Shown here piece by piece: positions 24,088 through 32,876 of a DNA stretch of 64,000 bases. The stretch comes from Pseudolysinimonas_A sp049651805 (GTDB lineage Bacteria; Actinomycetota; Actinomycetes; Actinomycetales; Microbacteriaceae): NCBI RefSeq assembly GCF_049651805.1, contig NZ_JBASCU010000048.1:62001-126000 (forward strand). The letters run 5' to 3'. The position numbers and the translations under genes are program-made. Numbering within the stretch: position 1 is the first letter of the stretch; the number at the start of each line of letters is the position of its first letter. The notes beneath the pieces were generated by a model, which had not been told where the DNA came from, did not search any database, and saw only the letters and a program-made list of their open reading frames with translations.

Positions 24088-25452
24088 GTGGGAGTGCCCG
24101 CACTCGACAAGCCCCAGCAGAAGTCCACCAACGCGAAGAGCGGAGGTGGGAAACCGAAGCAGGGGGAGCGGACATTCGTTCTCGATACCTCGGTGCTGCT
24201 GAGCGATCCGAAGGCGATCTTCCGGTTTGCGGAACACGCCGTCGTGCTGCCCGTCGTCGTCGTCACGGAGCTCGAAGCCAAGCGCAACGATCCGGAGATC
24301 GGATACTTCGCGAGGCAGGCGCTCCGCAATCTGGATGAGTTGCGCCGCCAGCACGAGCGCCTCGACTTCCCGATCGCCGTCGGCGACAACGGATCGCTGC
24401 GCGTCGAGCTGAACCACTCGAACCAGTCGGTGCTGCCGTCGGGGCTGCAACTGGGCGACAACGACTCCCGCATCCTCGCCGTCGCGATGAACCTCGCCAA
24501 CGACGGCCTGGCCGTCACCGTCGTCTCGAAGGACCTGCCCATGCGGGTGAAGGCGGCATCCATCGGCCTCACCGCCGAGGAGTACAAGGCCGAACTCGCG
24601 GTCGACTCCGGCTACACCGGACTCGCCGAGGTCGACCTCTCGGCCGAGCAGATGGCTGACCTGTACGAGAACGAGACGATCTCGTCGCGGCAGGTTGCCG
24701 ACCTTCCGATCAACACGAGCCTCGTCGTGCACTCGGAGCGCGGGTCGGCGCTCGGGCGGGTGAGCGGCAAGGGCGAGTTCCGCGTCGTGCGCGGCGATCG
24801 GGATGTCTTCGGACTCCACGGTCGCAGCGCCGAGCAACGCCTTGCGATCGACCTGCTGCTCGACCCCGAGATCGGCATCGTGTCGCTCGGCGGCCGAGCG
24901 GGCACGGGTAAGTCGGCGCTCGCGCTCTGCGCCGGCCTGGAAGCCGTGCTCGAGAAGCAGCAGCATCGCAAGATCATGGTGTTCCGGCCGCTGTACGCGG
25001 TCGGCGGTCAGGAGCTCGGCTACCTGCCGGGCGACAAGGACGAGAAGATGAACCCCTGGGGTCAGGCGGTCTTCGACACCCTCGGCGCCTTGGTCAGCGA
25101 GAACGTGCTCGAAGAGGTCGTCGAGCGCGGCATCCTCGAGGTGCTGCCGCTCACCCACATCCGCGGTCGTTCGCTGCACGACGCGTTCGTGATCGTCGAT
25201 GAGGCGCAATCGCTCGAGCGGAACGTGTTGCTCACGGTGCTCAGCCGCATCGGCCAGAACTCCCGGGTCGTGCTCACCCACGACGTCGCCCAACGTGACA
25301 ACCTCCGGGTCGGCCGCCACGACGGGGTGGCTTCGGTGATCGAAACGTTGAAGGGGCATCCGCTGTTCGCGCACATCACGCTCACCCGCTCCGAAAGGTC
25401 AGCCATCGCCGCCCTCGTCACGGAGATGCTCGAGGGCAACGAGCTGGCGTAG
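24088..25452 (+). CDS. phoH: PIN-PhoH family ATPase/ribonuclease (PhoH2)
   Basis: A fusion protein of about 454 residues. The N-terminal PIN nuclease domain (about 28-165) opens FVLDTSVLLSDP with the first catalytic aspartate and includes VVVTELEAKRND and LGDNDSRILAVA. The C-terminal PhoH P-loop domain has Walker A GGRAGTGKSAL (near 270) and Walker B FVIVDEAQSLERN (near 370). Such PhoH2 proteins act as ATP-driven RNA unwinding nucleases. The start is uncertain: GTG 24088 or 24094 fit best, since the earlier in-frame ATG at 24037 lies within the hairpin leader. There is no obvious operon partner; the gene follows the sigma factor on the same strand. Confidence 0.88.
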   Translation: MGVPALDKPQQKSTNAKSGGGKPKQGERTFVLDTSVLLSDPKAIFRFAEHAVVLPVVVVTELEAKRNDPEIGYFARQALRNLDELRRQHERLDFPIAVGDNGSLRVELNHSNQSVLPSGLQLGDNDSRILAVAMNLANDGLAVTVVSKDLPMRVKAASIGLTAEEYKAELAVDSGYTGLAEVDLSAEQMADLYENETISSRQVADLPINTSLVVHSERGSALGRVSGKGEFRVVRGDRDVFGLHGRSAEQRLAIDLLLDPEIGIVSLGGRAGTGKSALALCAGLEAVLEKQQHRKIMVFRPLYAVGGQELGYLPGDKDEKMNPWGQAVFDTLGALVSENVLEEVVERGILEVLPLTHIRGRSLHDAFVIVDEAQSLERNVLLTVLSRIGQNSRVVLTHDVAQRDNLRVGRHDGVASVIETLKGHPLFAHITLTRSERSAIAALVTEMLEGNELA

Positions 25453-25534
25453 CGCGTTCGCGTCTGCGTCGAGGGTCGGGCACCGCGTCGCCGGGAAGTG
25501 CGGCGCGGGCCCGTCCCGTCCAACCCCACGCACG

Positions 25535-25615
25535 GGTGTTCAGAAATCAGGCTCAGACGATGCTTTGGCGCCGAAACTCGACGGGATGGCCCGAGTGGCC
25601 TGAATTCTGAACACC
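25535..25615. repeat. 81-bp inverted-repeat element
   Basis: GGTGTTCAGAAATCAGGC (25535-25552) faces GCCTGAATTCTGAACACC (25598-25615), 17 of 18 positions complementary, around a 45-bp centre. It lies in the 218-bp gap between the convergent phoH and HNH genes. It differs in sequence from the 22.5-kb element and could be a second small non-autonomous element or a bidirectional terminator. The remainder of the gap shows nothing else. Confidence 0.5.
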
Positions 25616-25670
25616 ATGCGGCGACCACCGGCAGTCGAACGGCTCGAGGCGTCGACGGGCTAGCACGCGC

Positions 25671-26075
25671 CTAACTTTCGGAAGCCCGGGGGTCAGTCGA
25701 CGAGACGTCGATGAATCCCTCTGATTCCGAGAGTTGGGTGCGCAGACCGATCACGATCTCGGCCCACCGGAGCAAGAAGCCCGGCTCGTCGAGCCGCTTG
25801 CGTCGCAGCCAACCCGTGACTTCGTCGTTGCTCTTGCTCGCGTTGCACGACCGGCAGGCGGGCACGACGTTCTCGAGCGTGTAACGCCCACCGCGGGAGA
25901 GGGGCAGCACGCAGTCCTTCTGCAGCGCCTCATCCGGCCCGCCGCAGTACGCGCACTGGCCCCACGCGGAACGGATGGCCGCCCACTGTGCCGGCGTCAG
26001 GTCGTTGTCGGCGGCGAGGAACCGGCGTCGGCGCTTGCGCGCCGCGCGGGCGCGCCGGGACCGATCGAGCGTCAT
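25671..26075 (-). CDS. HNH-fold protein with altered catalytic histidine
   Basis: A 134-residue protein with a basic N-terminus and an HNH/McrA-type zinc fold: CAYCGG (Cys41, Cys44), then DCVLPLSRGGRYTLENVVPACRSCNASKS with Cys74 and Cys77 completing the zinc site. Active HNH nucleases have Asp-His at the start of the beta-beta hairpin; here residues 54-55 are Asp-Cys. The fold is therefore clear, but nuclease activity is doubtful. The gene stands alone, convergent with phoH and divergent from the PadR gene. Confidence 0.8.
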   Translation of the reverse strand: MTLDRSRRARAARKRRRRFLAADNDLTPAQWAAIRSAWGQCAYCGGPDEALQKDCVLPLSRGGRYTLENVVPACRSCNASKSNDEVTGWLRRKRLDEPGFLLRWAEIVIGLRTQLSESEGFIDVSSTDPRASES

Positions 26076-26143
26076 GCCGCGAGTGTGCCATTGGCGCCCC
26101 CGGCCTCGTGCTCAGCACGCGGGCCACGAGGGATTGACTCCTA

Positions 26144-26161
26144 TCTCTATATAGATAGAGT
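26144..26161 (+). promoter_or_regulatory. AT-rich palindrome and -10 box of the PadR operon
   Basis: TCTATATAGA is a perfect 10-bp palindrome overlapping TAGAGT (26156-26161), which lies 6 nt before the PadR ATG. It is the most AT-rich spot nearby. It fits a leaderless promoter autorepressed by PadR. Confidence 0.6.
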
Positions 26162-26167
26162 TGCGGG

Positions 26168-26479
26168 ATGGAACCGCTCAGCCGCATCACGCCGGCCACG
26201 CTCGACGTGCTCTCCGCTCTGGTCGGGGAGCCCGACCGCATCTGGGGCCTGCGCATCGTCGGCCTCACCGGCCGGCCGGCAGGCAGCGTCTATCCCATCC
26301 TCGAGCGCCTGGAACGGGCGGGCTGGGTCGACTCCGTATGGGAGGACGATCCGGCACGCAGCGGACCCCGGCGGCGGCTCTACCGTCTGACGGCCGACGG
26401 CGCGGAGGCGGCCCGGGCGACCACCGCCCGCGCGCGGGCACCGCAGGCGACTTTCCGGCCGACGGCGGCAGGAGCATGA
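26168..26479 (+). CDS. PadR-family transcriptional regulator
   Basis: The 103-residue winged-helix protein reads ITPATLDVLSALVGEPDRIWGLRI, then TGRPAGSVYPILERLERAGWVDSVWE and the wing GPRRRLYRLTADG. This is the PadR N-terminal domain with almost no C-terminal dimerisation helix, like the short PadR proteins coupled to membrane partner genes. The ATG overlaps nothing upstream; TAGAGT lies 6 nt away, so the mRNA is probably leaderless. The stop overlaps the next gene's ATG (ATGA), so the membrane protein is the likely partner and regulated target. Confidence 0.87.
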   Translation: MEPLSRITPATLDVLSALVGEPDRIWGLRIVGLTGRPAGSVYPILERLERAGWVDSVWEDDPARSGPRRRLYRLTADGAEAARATTARARAPQATFRPTAAGA

Positions 26480-27570
26480 CCTCCGTCGCGGAACGACTCG
26501 TGCGGATTGCGGCGTCGCTTCTGCCACCCCTCGCGCGCGACCGGTATCGCGAGGAATGGCTCGCCGATCTCGCCGGCGCGGACGAAGCCGGGGTGGCACC
26601 CAGCGGCGTCGTCGTCGGCGCCTTCGCGACGGCCGCGACGATGTCGCGGACCGCGCCCGAGCTCAGCGGCCTCACCCTCGATCGGCTGTTCGCCCACCGC
26701 CTCAGGATCGCGGGCGCGCTGCTCGGAGGAGCCGCCGTGTTGGCGACCGGCTACTCCGCCTACGGGGGCTATCGGCAGCCATCGATGGATGGGGCCGCCG
26801 TGGTGGCCGTGATCGGCGGGATCGCGCTGGCCGTCGCCATCGTTCTCGGGCTCGCCGGACTCATGGCCCTCGGCGGAGCGCTCGCGGTGGCGCTCGAGGC
26901 GCGCCGCTACGGCATCGTCGGGATGCTCGTGGCGACGCTGCTCCTCGTCATCGTGGTGCTCGTCGCCATGCCCTTCGTGCTCGCCGTGACCGCGGTACTG
27001 GCCGGCCCGTTCGTGCTCATCACCGTCGCCGTGCTGATCGTGCTCTTCTCGGCCGGCCGCAGAATCGACTCCGTCGGCACGCGGGTCGCCCTCGCCGCCG
27101 CTTTCGGTCTCCTCGCGGCGGCAGCATGTGGGATCGGCATCCTGCACATCGCGATCTGGAACCCTCTCGCGCCGGTTCCCGGCCTCACGCTGGACGAGAT
27201 CTACGCGGGACTCGCCGCCGCGAATGAGGCCCCGGGTTTCGGTGCCTGGCTCGTCGCGTGGGCGGTGATCGTCGGCGTCCTCGCCGTCGGCTTCGTCGTC
27301 GTTGCCGTGGTGTGGCGTGGGGCGACGACTCGGCGACTCGTCGCGGGCGGGTTTCTGCTGCTCGCCGGCACCACGGCGATCGGCTACCTTCCCGCGTTCA
27401 GCATGGGCATGGGTCTCGCCGACACCTTCATGACGACTGGAGGCGACGCCGCCGCAACGGGGCCGCTGCTCGGAATCCTGGGGCAGGTGGCTCTCGTGGG
27501 TTCGCTGCTCGTCGCATTCGTGCGCCCGCCGCTGCGGCAGAGGGTGCCTCTCGTCGTCGCCCGCACCTGA
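26476..27570 (+). CDS. Multi-pass membrane protein, PadR operon partner
   Basis: This 364-residue protein starts with a soluble segment containing LLPPLARDRYREEWLADLAGA, a pattern typical of membrane proteins encoded after PadR regulators in actinobacteria. About nine hydrophobic helices follow, between residue 75 and the C-terminus. No transporter motif, ATP-binding site or protease residue is visible. The start at 26476 overlaps the padR stop by four bases. The function is unknown; a role in envelope stress or small-molecule sensing is only suggested by the regulator. Confidence 0.75.
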   Translation: MTSVAERLVRIAASLLPPLARDRYREEWLADLAGADEAGVAPSGVVVGAFATAATMSRTAPELSGLTLDRLFAHRLRIAGALLGGAAVLATGYSAYGGYRQPSMDGAAVVAVIGGIALAVAIVLGLAGLMALGGALAVALEARRYGIVGMLVATLLLVIVVLVAMPFVLAVTAVLAGPFVLITVAVLIVLFSAGRRIDSVGTRVALAAAFGLLAAAACGIGILHIAIWNPLAPVPGLTLDEIYAGLAAANEAPGFGAWLVAWAVIVGVLAVGFVVVAVVWRGATTRRLVAGGFLLLAGTTAIGYLPAFSMGMGLADTFMTTGGDAAATGPLLGILGQVALVGSLLVAFVRPPLRQRVPLVVART

Positions 27571-27590
27571 CGGCAGCGGAAGGGCGGGGC

Positions 27591-28988
27591 TCAGCCCGGG
27601 CGGGTCATCGACAGCACGTCGAGGGCGCTGTCGAGCTGCTCGAGGGTGATCTCGCCGCGCTCGACGAAGCCGAGGTCGATCGTCGCCTCACGCACCGTCA
27701 GGCCGTTCTTCACCGAGTGCTTGGCGATCTTCGCGGCGTTCTCGTAGCCGATGAACTTGTTGAGCGGCGTGACGATCGACGGCGACGACTCAGCCATCGC
27801 CCGAGCGCGCTCGACGTTGGCTTCGAGGCCGTCGACGGTCTTGTCGGCCAGCAGCACCGACGAGTTCGCGAGCAGCCGGATCGACTCCAGCAGCGCCGTG
27901 CCCATCACCGGGATGGCGACGTTCAGCTCGAAGTTGCCCGTCGCGCCGGCCCAGGCGATCGTGGCGTCGTTGCCGACGACCCGCGCGCCGACCATGATGA
28001 CCGCTTCGGGGATGACGGGGTTGACCTTGCCGGGCATGATCGACGACCCCGGCTGCAGGTCGGGGATCGACAGTTCCGCGAGCCCGGTGTTCGGACCCGA
28101 GCCCATCCAGCGCAGGTCGTTGCAGATCTTGGTGAGCGACACGGCGATGACCCGCAGCGCGCCGGATGCCTCGACGAGCCCGTCGCGCGCGCCTTGGGCC
28201 TCGAAGTGGTCGAGCGCTTCGGTGATCGGCAGGCCCGACGTCTCGGCAACGACCGAGATCACGCGAGCCGAGAAGCCCGTCGGGGTGTTGATCCCCGTTC
28301 CGGTCGCTGTGCCGCCGAGCGGAACCTCGGCGACGCGGGGGAGCGCGGCCTGGATGCGCTCGATGCCGAGTCGCACCTGACGCGCGTAGCCGCCGAACTC
28401 CTGCCCGAGGGTGACGGGGGTGGCATCCATCAGGTGGGTGCGGCCCGACTTCACGACGCCCTTCCACAGGTCGGCCTTCTTCTCCAGGGCGACGGCGAGG
28501 TGGTCGAGGGCAGGCACGAGGTCGTTCACCAACGCGCCGGTGACGGCGACGTGCACCGACGTCGGGAACACGTCGTTCGACGACTGCGACATGTTGACGT
28601 GATCGTTCGGGTGCACGGGGGCGCCGAGCTTCGTCGTGGCGAGGGTCGCGAGCACCTCGTTCATGTTCATGTTCGACGACGTGCCCGACCCGGTCTGGTA
28701 GGTGTCGACCGGGAACTGGTCGTGATGCGCGCCCCCGATGATGTCGTCGGCGGCGGCGACGATCGCGCCGGCGATCGCGGCATCCAAGATGCCGAGCTCC
28801 TTGTTGACCAGGGCGGCGGCGCGCTTGATGCGAGCGAGCGCGACGATCTGGCCGGCCTCGAGCCCCGAGCCGGAAATCGGGAAGTTCTCGACGGCGCGCT
28901 GCGTCTGGGCGCTGTAGAGGGCGGATGCGGGCACCCGCACCTCGCCCATGGTGTCGTGCTCGATACGGAACGCGTCTTGCGTGCTCAC
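27591..28988 (-). CDS. fumC: Class II fumarate hydratase
   Basis: Hydrates fumarate to L-malate in the TCA cycle. The 465-residue enzyme has the substrate motifs GSGTSSNMN (near 100), THLMDATPVTLGQEF (near 187), and the superfamily signature GSSIMPGKVNP (near 320). I chose GTG 28988 (protein VSTQDAFRIEHDTMGEV) because it matches the family N-terminus; the open frame upstream overlaps the carbonic anhydrase gene and is unlike FumC. Aspartase is the nearest alternative, but the ETSGLPITEALDHFEAQGARD region favours fumarase. Confidence 0.93.
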   Translation of the reverse strand: MSTQDAFRIEHDTMGEVRVPASALYSAQTQRAVENFPISGSGLEAGQIVALARIKRAAALVNKELGILDAAIAGAIVAAADDIIGGAHHDQFPVDTYQTGSGTSSNMNMNEVLATLATTKLGAPVHPNDHVNMSQSSNDVFPTSVHVAVTGALVNDLVPALDHLAVALEKKADLWKGVVKSGRTHLMDATPVTLGQEFGGYARQVRLGIERIQAALPRVAEVPLGGTATGTGINTPTGFSARVISVVAETSGLPITEALDHFEAQGARDGLVEASGALRVIAVSLTKICNDLRWMGSGPNTGLAELSIPDLQPGSSIMPGKVNPVIPEAVIMVGARVVGNDATIAWAGATGNFELNVAIPVMGTALLESIRLLANSSVLLADKTVDGLEANVERARAMAESSPSIVTPLNKFIGYENAAKIAKHSVKNGLTVREATIDLGFVERGEITLEQLDSALDVLSMTRPG

Positions 28989-29055
28989 GGCGACGTGGCC
29001 TTTCGGTTTGAAGCGGGCGGGAAGCGGTGGCGTGGTGGCGGGTCGAATCAGGACT

Positions 29056-29682
29056 TCAGGAGTCGATCGCGCCGAGGACGACATCCGGAACCACGCGGCC
29101 CTCGAGGAGCCGGTAGTTCGCGCCGACGACAGCCAGCGTACCCGCGGCGATGGCGGCGCCGATGAGTTCCGAGCTCTCCAGCAACTCCGCGACGGTGTCG
29201 CGCAGGTGCTCGCGACCGACCTCGAGGATGTCGGGGCCGTCAGTGCCGCTCGGCACCCGCTTCACGGCGGGCCGGATCGGCGCGATGAGGTTCGCGATGT
29301 GCGGCGGGAGGGGGGTGGCGTCGGGCCTCTCGGAGTCGATCGCCGCCCGCACCGCCCCGCACTCGTCGTGGCCGAGCACGACGATGAGCGGCACGTCGAG
29401 CACCGCGACCGCGTACTCCAGCGACCCGACGACGGAGTCGGAGATCACCTGGCCGGCGTTGCGCACGACGAACAGATCGCCGAGGCCCTTGTCGAAGATG
29501 ATCTCGGCCGCGAGCCGCGAGTCACTGCAGCCGAACAAGGCCGCGTGCGGAGCCTGGAACCCGGCGAGTTCGGTGCGGCGCTCGACATCCTGGCGGGGAT
29601 GCTGCGGCTCGCCCGCCATGAAGCGTTCGTTGCCGCGTTCCATTTCGCGCCACACCTGGGCGGGAGTACGTCGGGCGCTCAT
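29056..29682 (-). CDS. Beta-class carbonic anhydrase
   Basis: Interconverts CO2 and bicarbonate. The 208-residue protein has the zinc ligands in FGCSDSRLAAE (Cys) and GHDECGAVRAA (His and Cys), with the Asp-Arg dyad of the first motif. GDLFVVRNAGQ is the usual following strand. A GGAGC site precedes the ATG. It overlaps the stop of the upstream DUF4245 gene by four bases, so it belongs to the minus-strand run xseA-xseB-DUF4245-carbonic anhydrase-fumC. Confidence 0.92.
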   Translation of the reverse strand: MSARRTPAQVWREMERGNERFMAGEPQHPRQDVERRTELAGFQAPHAALFGCSDSRLAAEIIFDKGLGDLFVVRNAGQVISDSVVGSLEYAVAVLDVPLIVVLGHDECGAVRAAIDSERPDATPLPPHIANLIAPIRPAVKRVPSGTDGPDILEVGREHLRDTVAELLESSELIGAAIAAGTLAVVGANYRLLEGRVVPDVVLGAIDS

Positions 29683-30266
29683 GACAGCTCCTTCGCGATT
29701 GCGGCGGCCAGAACCGCGAACTCCTCATCGGATGCCGTGCCGCCGAGCACGATCGTGGAAGCTCCCGAGGTGGTCACCAGGGCGTATTCGACGTTGCCAG
29801 GGTCGTCGACATCCCGGCGGTCGTAGGCCGCCCAGGTGAGCCCGCCGATGCGTTCGGTGCCGGCCGCGGGAGCGGAGCGCACCTGATCGGCGACCCAGGA
29901 CGGGTTGGCGTCCACGCCCTGCACGAGCCCGATGTATTCGCCGTCCGGCGTCAGGAACCCGATCTCCCAACGCACGACCCCGTCGGCCGGGTCGGCGACG
30001 AGTTCGGCGCGGTTCGCCGTCCACTCCGCAGGCAGGTCGGGCGCCGCGAGCGGCTCGTCGACGCCGGACTGCGCATCGACACCGACCTGCTGGTAGTCGA
30101 CGGTCTTCGGCTCCATATCGGGTCGCACGACGACGACGACCAGGAACAGCACGATGCCGAGCGACGCGAGCAGGGCCAGCACGAGGTTGAAGGTCGTCTG
30201 ATTCGCGCGACGCGCAGCACGGCGCTCGGCGACGGTCGGGGCCGCCTCCTGGTCGGGCATCGTCAT
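29679..30266 (-). CDS. DUF4245 membrane-anchored protein
   Basis: A 195-residue protein with a basic N-terminal segment (VAERRAARRANQTTFN), one membrane helix (about 28-49), and an outer domain containing DLPAEWTANRAEL, DGVVRWEIGFLTPDGEYIGL and a C-terminal region ending EFAVLAAAIAKEL. This is the DUF4245 pattern of actinobacteria, often found beside xseAB or class II aldolase genes. It has ATGA-type overlaps on both sides. An alternative start two codons downstream is possible. Function unknown. Confidence 0.83.
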   Translation of the reverse strand: MTMPDQEAAPTVAERRAARRANQTTFNLVLALLASLGIVLFLVVVVVRPDMEPKTVDYQQVGVDAQSGVDEPLAAPDLPAEWTANRAELVADPADGVVRWEIGFLTPDGEYIGLVQGVDANPSWVADQVRSAPAAGTERIGGLTWAAYDRRDVDDPGNVEYALVTTSGASTIVLGGTASDEEFAVLAAAIAKELS

Positions 30267-30484
30267 GCGGGGCCGTCGGCAGGCTTCTCAGCGGAACTGC
30301 GGGCAGCATCCAGCCGAGCCTTCGCTCCGATGAGCCACTCCTCGCAGCGCTTCGCGAGCGCCTCGCCGCGTTCCCATAGGGCGAGCGACTCTTCGAGCGT
30401 CGACCCGCCCTGCTCGAGTTGCCCGACGACCTTCACGAGTTCGTCGCGGGCCTGCTCATAGCTCAGCTCGGCGATCTCAGACAC
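30263..30484 (-). CDS. xseB: Exodeoxyribonuclease VII small subunit
   Basis: The 73-residue XseB forms the regulatory, helical part of exonuclease VII with XseA. The sequence SYEQARDELVKVVGQLEQGGSTLEESLALWERGEALAKRCEEWL is a full XseB domain. The start at GTG 30484 is supported by TAAAGT 7 nt upstream; that box overlaps the TAA stop of xseA, so xseB may have its own leaderless promoter inside the operon. Its stop overlaps the DUF4245 ATG. Confidence 0.9.
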   Translation of the reverse strand: MSEIAELSYEQARDELVKVVGQLEQGGSTLEESLALWERGEALAKRCEEWLIGAKARLDAARSSAEKPADGPA

Positions 30485-30494
30485 GGCCCCCACT

Positions 30495-31718
30495 TTACCC
30501 GCGGCCCTCGACGGTCGCCGCGATCTCTCCCTCGGCCAGGGTCAGCCGCACCCGGTCGCCGGCCGTCGCCTCGTCGGCACGCCGCAATACGGCTCCCGAG
30601 TCGAGCCGGGCGATCGCGTACCCGCGTTCGAGCGTGGCCTTCGGCGACAGGGCCCGCAGCTGCGCGCGAAGCTCGGCGACGCGCTGGCCGGCCCGTTCGA
30701 CGGTGTAGTCGATGAGCTCCGACCCGCGGGCCACCCAGCGGGTGAGTTCTTCGGCGCGGTCGCTCACGATGCGGTCGGGTTGCGCGAGCACGGGGCGAGA
30801 GCGGATGTGGCCGATGCGGTCGATCTCGCCCGTCACCAGGCCGGTGACACGCGCGAGCATCCGGCTGCGAGCCTGGCGCACGCGGGCGAGCTCGTCGGCG
30901 ATGTCGGGCACGACCCGCTTCGCGGCATCCGTCGGCGTCGATGCGCGCAGGTCGGCGACGTCGTCGAGCAGCGGCCGGTCGGCCTCGTGCCCGATGGCGC
31001 TGACCACCGGCGTGCGGCATTCGGCGACGGCGCGGATGAGTCGTTCGTCGCTGAACGGCAGCAGGTTCTGGAAGTCGCCGCCACCGCGGGCGACGATGAT
31101 GACGTCCACCTCGGGGTCGGTGTCGAGCGACGTGATCGCGCCCATCACGTCGGAGACGGCGCGTTCACCCTGCACGGCGGCATACCGGATGCGGAACTGC
31201 ACGGCCGGCCAGCGCAACTGGGCGTTGCGCAGCACGTCCTTCTCGGCATCCGAGTCCTTACCCGTCACGAGCCCGATGCACCGCGGAAGGAACGGCAGCC
31301 GCTGCTTGCGCTCGGGCGCGAACAACCCCTCGTCGCTCAGCTTGCGACGCAGCGCCTCGAGTTTGGCGAGCAGGTCACCGATGCCGACATGACGGATGTC
31401 GTAGACCTGCATCGTGAGGGTGCCGCCCTTGGGCCACCACTCCGACTTCACCAGCGCGACGACGCGGTCGCCCTGCTTGAACTCCTCCTTGAGCTTCTGC
31501 AGCGTCGTCGACCAGACCCGGAACGAGAGCGTCACATCCTGCTGAAGGTCTTTGAGCTTGCCGTACGCGTTGCCGCCCGAGAGCCCCCACTGCGTGACCT
31601 CGCCCTCGACCCACACGGTGCCGAGGCGGTCGATGTACTCCTTGAGCTTCCCCGACATGACCGCGACGGGCCACGGCGCCTCGGGCGAGGAGCGCTCGGG
31701 GGGTGCTACGTCGGCCAT
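30495..31718 (-). CDS. xseA: Exodeoxyribonuclease VII large subunit
   Basis: The 407-residue XseA is the catalytic subunit of the single-strand-specific exonuclease VII. An N-terminal OB-fold domain (about 20-120) contains TVWVEGEVTQWGLSGGNAYGKLKD, and the catalytic domain follows with TGKDSDAEKDVLRNAQLRWP, VIIVARGGGDFQNLLPFSDE and AIGHEADRPLLDDVADLRASTP. I start at ATG 31718: TAGCCT lies 7 nt upstream and earlier codons would cross the divergent ispH promoter. The C-terminal coiled-coil region is short but present. Confidence 0.93.
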   Translation of the reverse strand: MADVAPPERSSPEAPWPVAVMSGKLKEYIDRLGTVWVEGEVTQWGLSGGNAYGKLKDLQQDVTLSFRVWSTTLQKLKEEFKQGDRVVALVKSEWWPKGGTLTMQVYDIRHVGIGDLLAKLEALRRKLSDEGLFAPERKQRLPFLPRCIGLVTGKDSDAEKDVLRNAQLRWPAVQFRIRYAAVQGERAVSDVMGAITSLDTDPEVDVIIVARGGGDFQNLLPFSDERLIRAVAECRTPVVSAIGHEADRPLLDDVADLRASTPTDAAKRVVPDIADELARVRQARSRMLARVTGLVTGEIDRIGHIRSRPVLAQPDRIVSDRAEELTRWVARGSELIDYTVERAGQRVAELRAQLRALSPKATLERGYAIARLDSGAVLRRADEATAGDRVRLTLAEGEIAATVEGRG

Positions 31719-31725
31719 GCGGTCG

Positions 31726-31779
31726 AGGCTAGCCGAGCCCACCGGCCTCCCAGCCGCGTATCCGCAGTCTCCGTAGACT
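31726..31779. promoter_or_regulatory. Divergent leaderless promoters of xseA and ispH
   Basis: TAGCCT on the minus strand (31726-31731) lies 7 nt from the xseA ATG, and TAGACT on the plus strand (31774-31779) lies 6 nt from the ispH GTG. The 42-bp space between the boxes must hold both upstream promoter regions. Confidence 0.65.
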
Positions 31780-31785
31780 CGGGGG

Positions 31786-32871
31786 GTGGCCGGCATCACG
31801 AACGGCGCGGTCGTACTGACCCCGCCCCGCGTCCCCGCGGTTCGCGGGCTTCTCGTCGATCGTCCGGTCGCCGGTGAGAAGCGCGTGCTGCTCGCCGCCC
31901 CGCGCGGGTACTGCGCCGGCGTCGACCGCGCGGTGATCGCGGTCGAGAAGGCTCTCGAGAACTTCGGCGCTCCCGTGTACGTGCGCAAACAGATCGTGCA
32001 CAACGTTCACGTGGTGAGCGAGCTCGAGAAGCGCGGCGCCATCTTCGTTGACGACGTCGCCGAAGTGCCCACGGGATCGCACATCGTATTCAGCGCGCAC
32101 GGCGTCTCGCCGGCCGTCGTGCAGGGTGCCGCCGACCGCGGTCTCGACGCGATCGACGCCACCTGCCCGCTCGTGACGAAGGTGCATCGCGAGGCGACCC
32201 GCTTCTCGAAGCAGGGCCTCGACATCCTCTTGATCGGTCACACCGGCCACGAAGAGGTCGAGGGCACGATGGGTCACGCGCCCGAGCGCACCACCCTCGT
32301 CACCGGCCCCGAGGATGTCGCCGGGCTCGAGGTGCGCGACCCCGAGAATCTGGTCTGGATCTCGCAGACCACGCTCAGCGTCGACGAGACCATGGAGACC
32401 GTGCGGCGGCTGCGCGAGCGGTTCCCCAACCTGCAGGATCCGCCGAGCGACGACATCTGTTACGCCACCCAGAACCGGCAGGTGGCGATCAAGAAGGTCG
32501 CCCCGGCTGCCGATCTGGTCATCGTCGTCGGCTCGGCGAACAGCTCCAACACGGTGCGGCTCGTCGACGTTGCGCTCGAGCACGGCGCCAAAGCCGCGCA
32601 CCGGGTCGACTACGCCGCCGAGATCCGGCAGGAGTGGCTCGACGGCGTCGCGACCGTCGGGGTCACCAGTGGCGCCTCCGTGCCCGAGGTGCTCGTGCAG
32701 GAGGTGCTCGCCGAGCTGGCGGATGCCGGCTATCGCGACGTCGAGACGGTCGTCACCGCCGAGGAAGACCTCATGTTCTCGCTGCCGAAGGAACTGCGCA
32801 CCGACGCGCAGGGCAACCCCGACGAGCGCGGACTCGGCGGACGCAATCGGCGTCTCGACTGGCAGGGCTGA
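31786..32871 (+). CDS. ispH: 4-hydroxy-3-methylbut-2-enyl diphosphate reductase
   Basis: The last enzyme of the MEP isoprenoid pathway, producing IPP and DMAPP with an iron-sulphur cluster. The 361-residue protein has the three cluster cysteines in PRGYCAGVDRA, DATCPLVTKVH and DDICYATQNRQ, plus SAHGVSPAVV and GSANSSNT. The first ~25 residues precede the catalytic core and are usual in actinobacterial IspH. The GTG start at 31786 is preceded by TAGACT with a 6-nt gap. The product feeds the Z-prenyl synthase encoded at 20.6 kb. Confidence 0.95.
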   Translation: MAGITNGAVVLTPPRVPAVRGLLVDRPVAGEKRVLLAAPRGYCAGVDRAVIAVEKALENFGAPVYVRKQIVHNVHVVSELEKRGAIFVDDVAEVPTGSHIVFSAHGVSPAVVQGAADRGLDAIDATCPLVTKVHREATRFSKQGLDILLIGHTGHEEVEGTMGHAPERTTLVTGPEDVAGLEVRDPENLVWISQTTLSVDETMETVRRLRERFPNLQDPPSDDICYATQNRQVAIKKVAPAADLVIVVGSANSSNTVRLVDVALEHGAKAAHRVDYAAEIRQEWLDGVATVGVTSGASVPEVLVQEVLAELADAGYRDVETVVTAEEDLMFSLPKELRTDAQGNPDERGLGGRNRRLDWQG

Positions 32872-32876
32872 TCCGG

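Noticed and set aside
22521..25615. CRISPR array
   Set aside because: Inverted pairs occur here but no direct repeats at regular spacing; none elsewhere in the window either.
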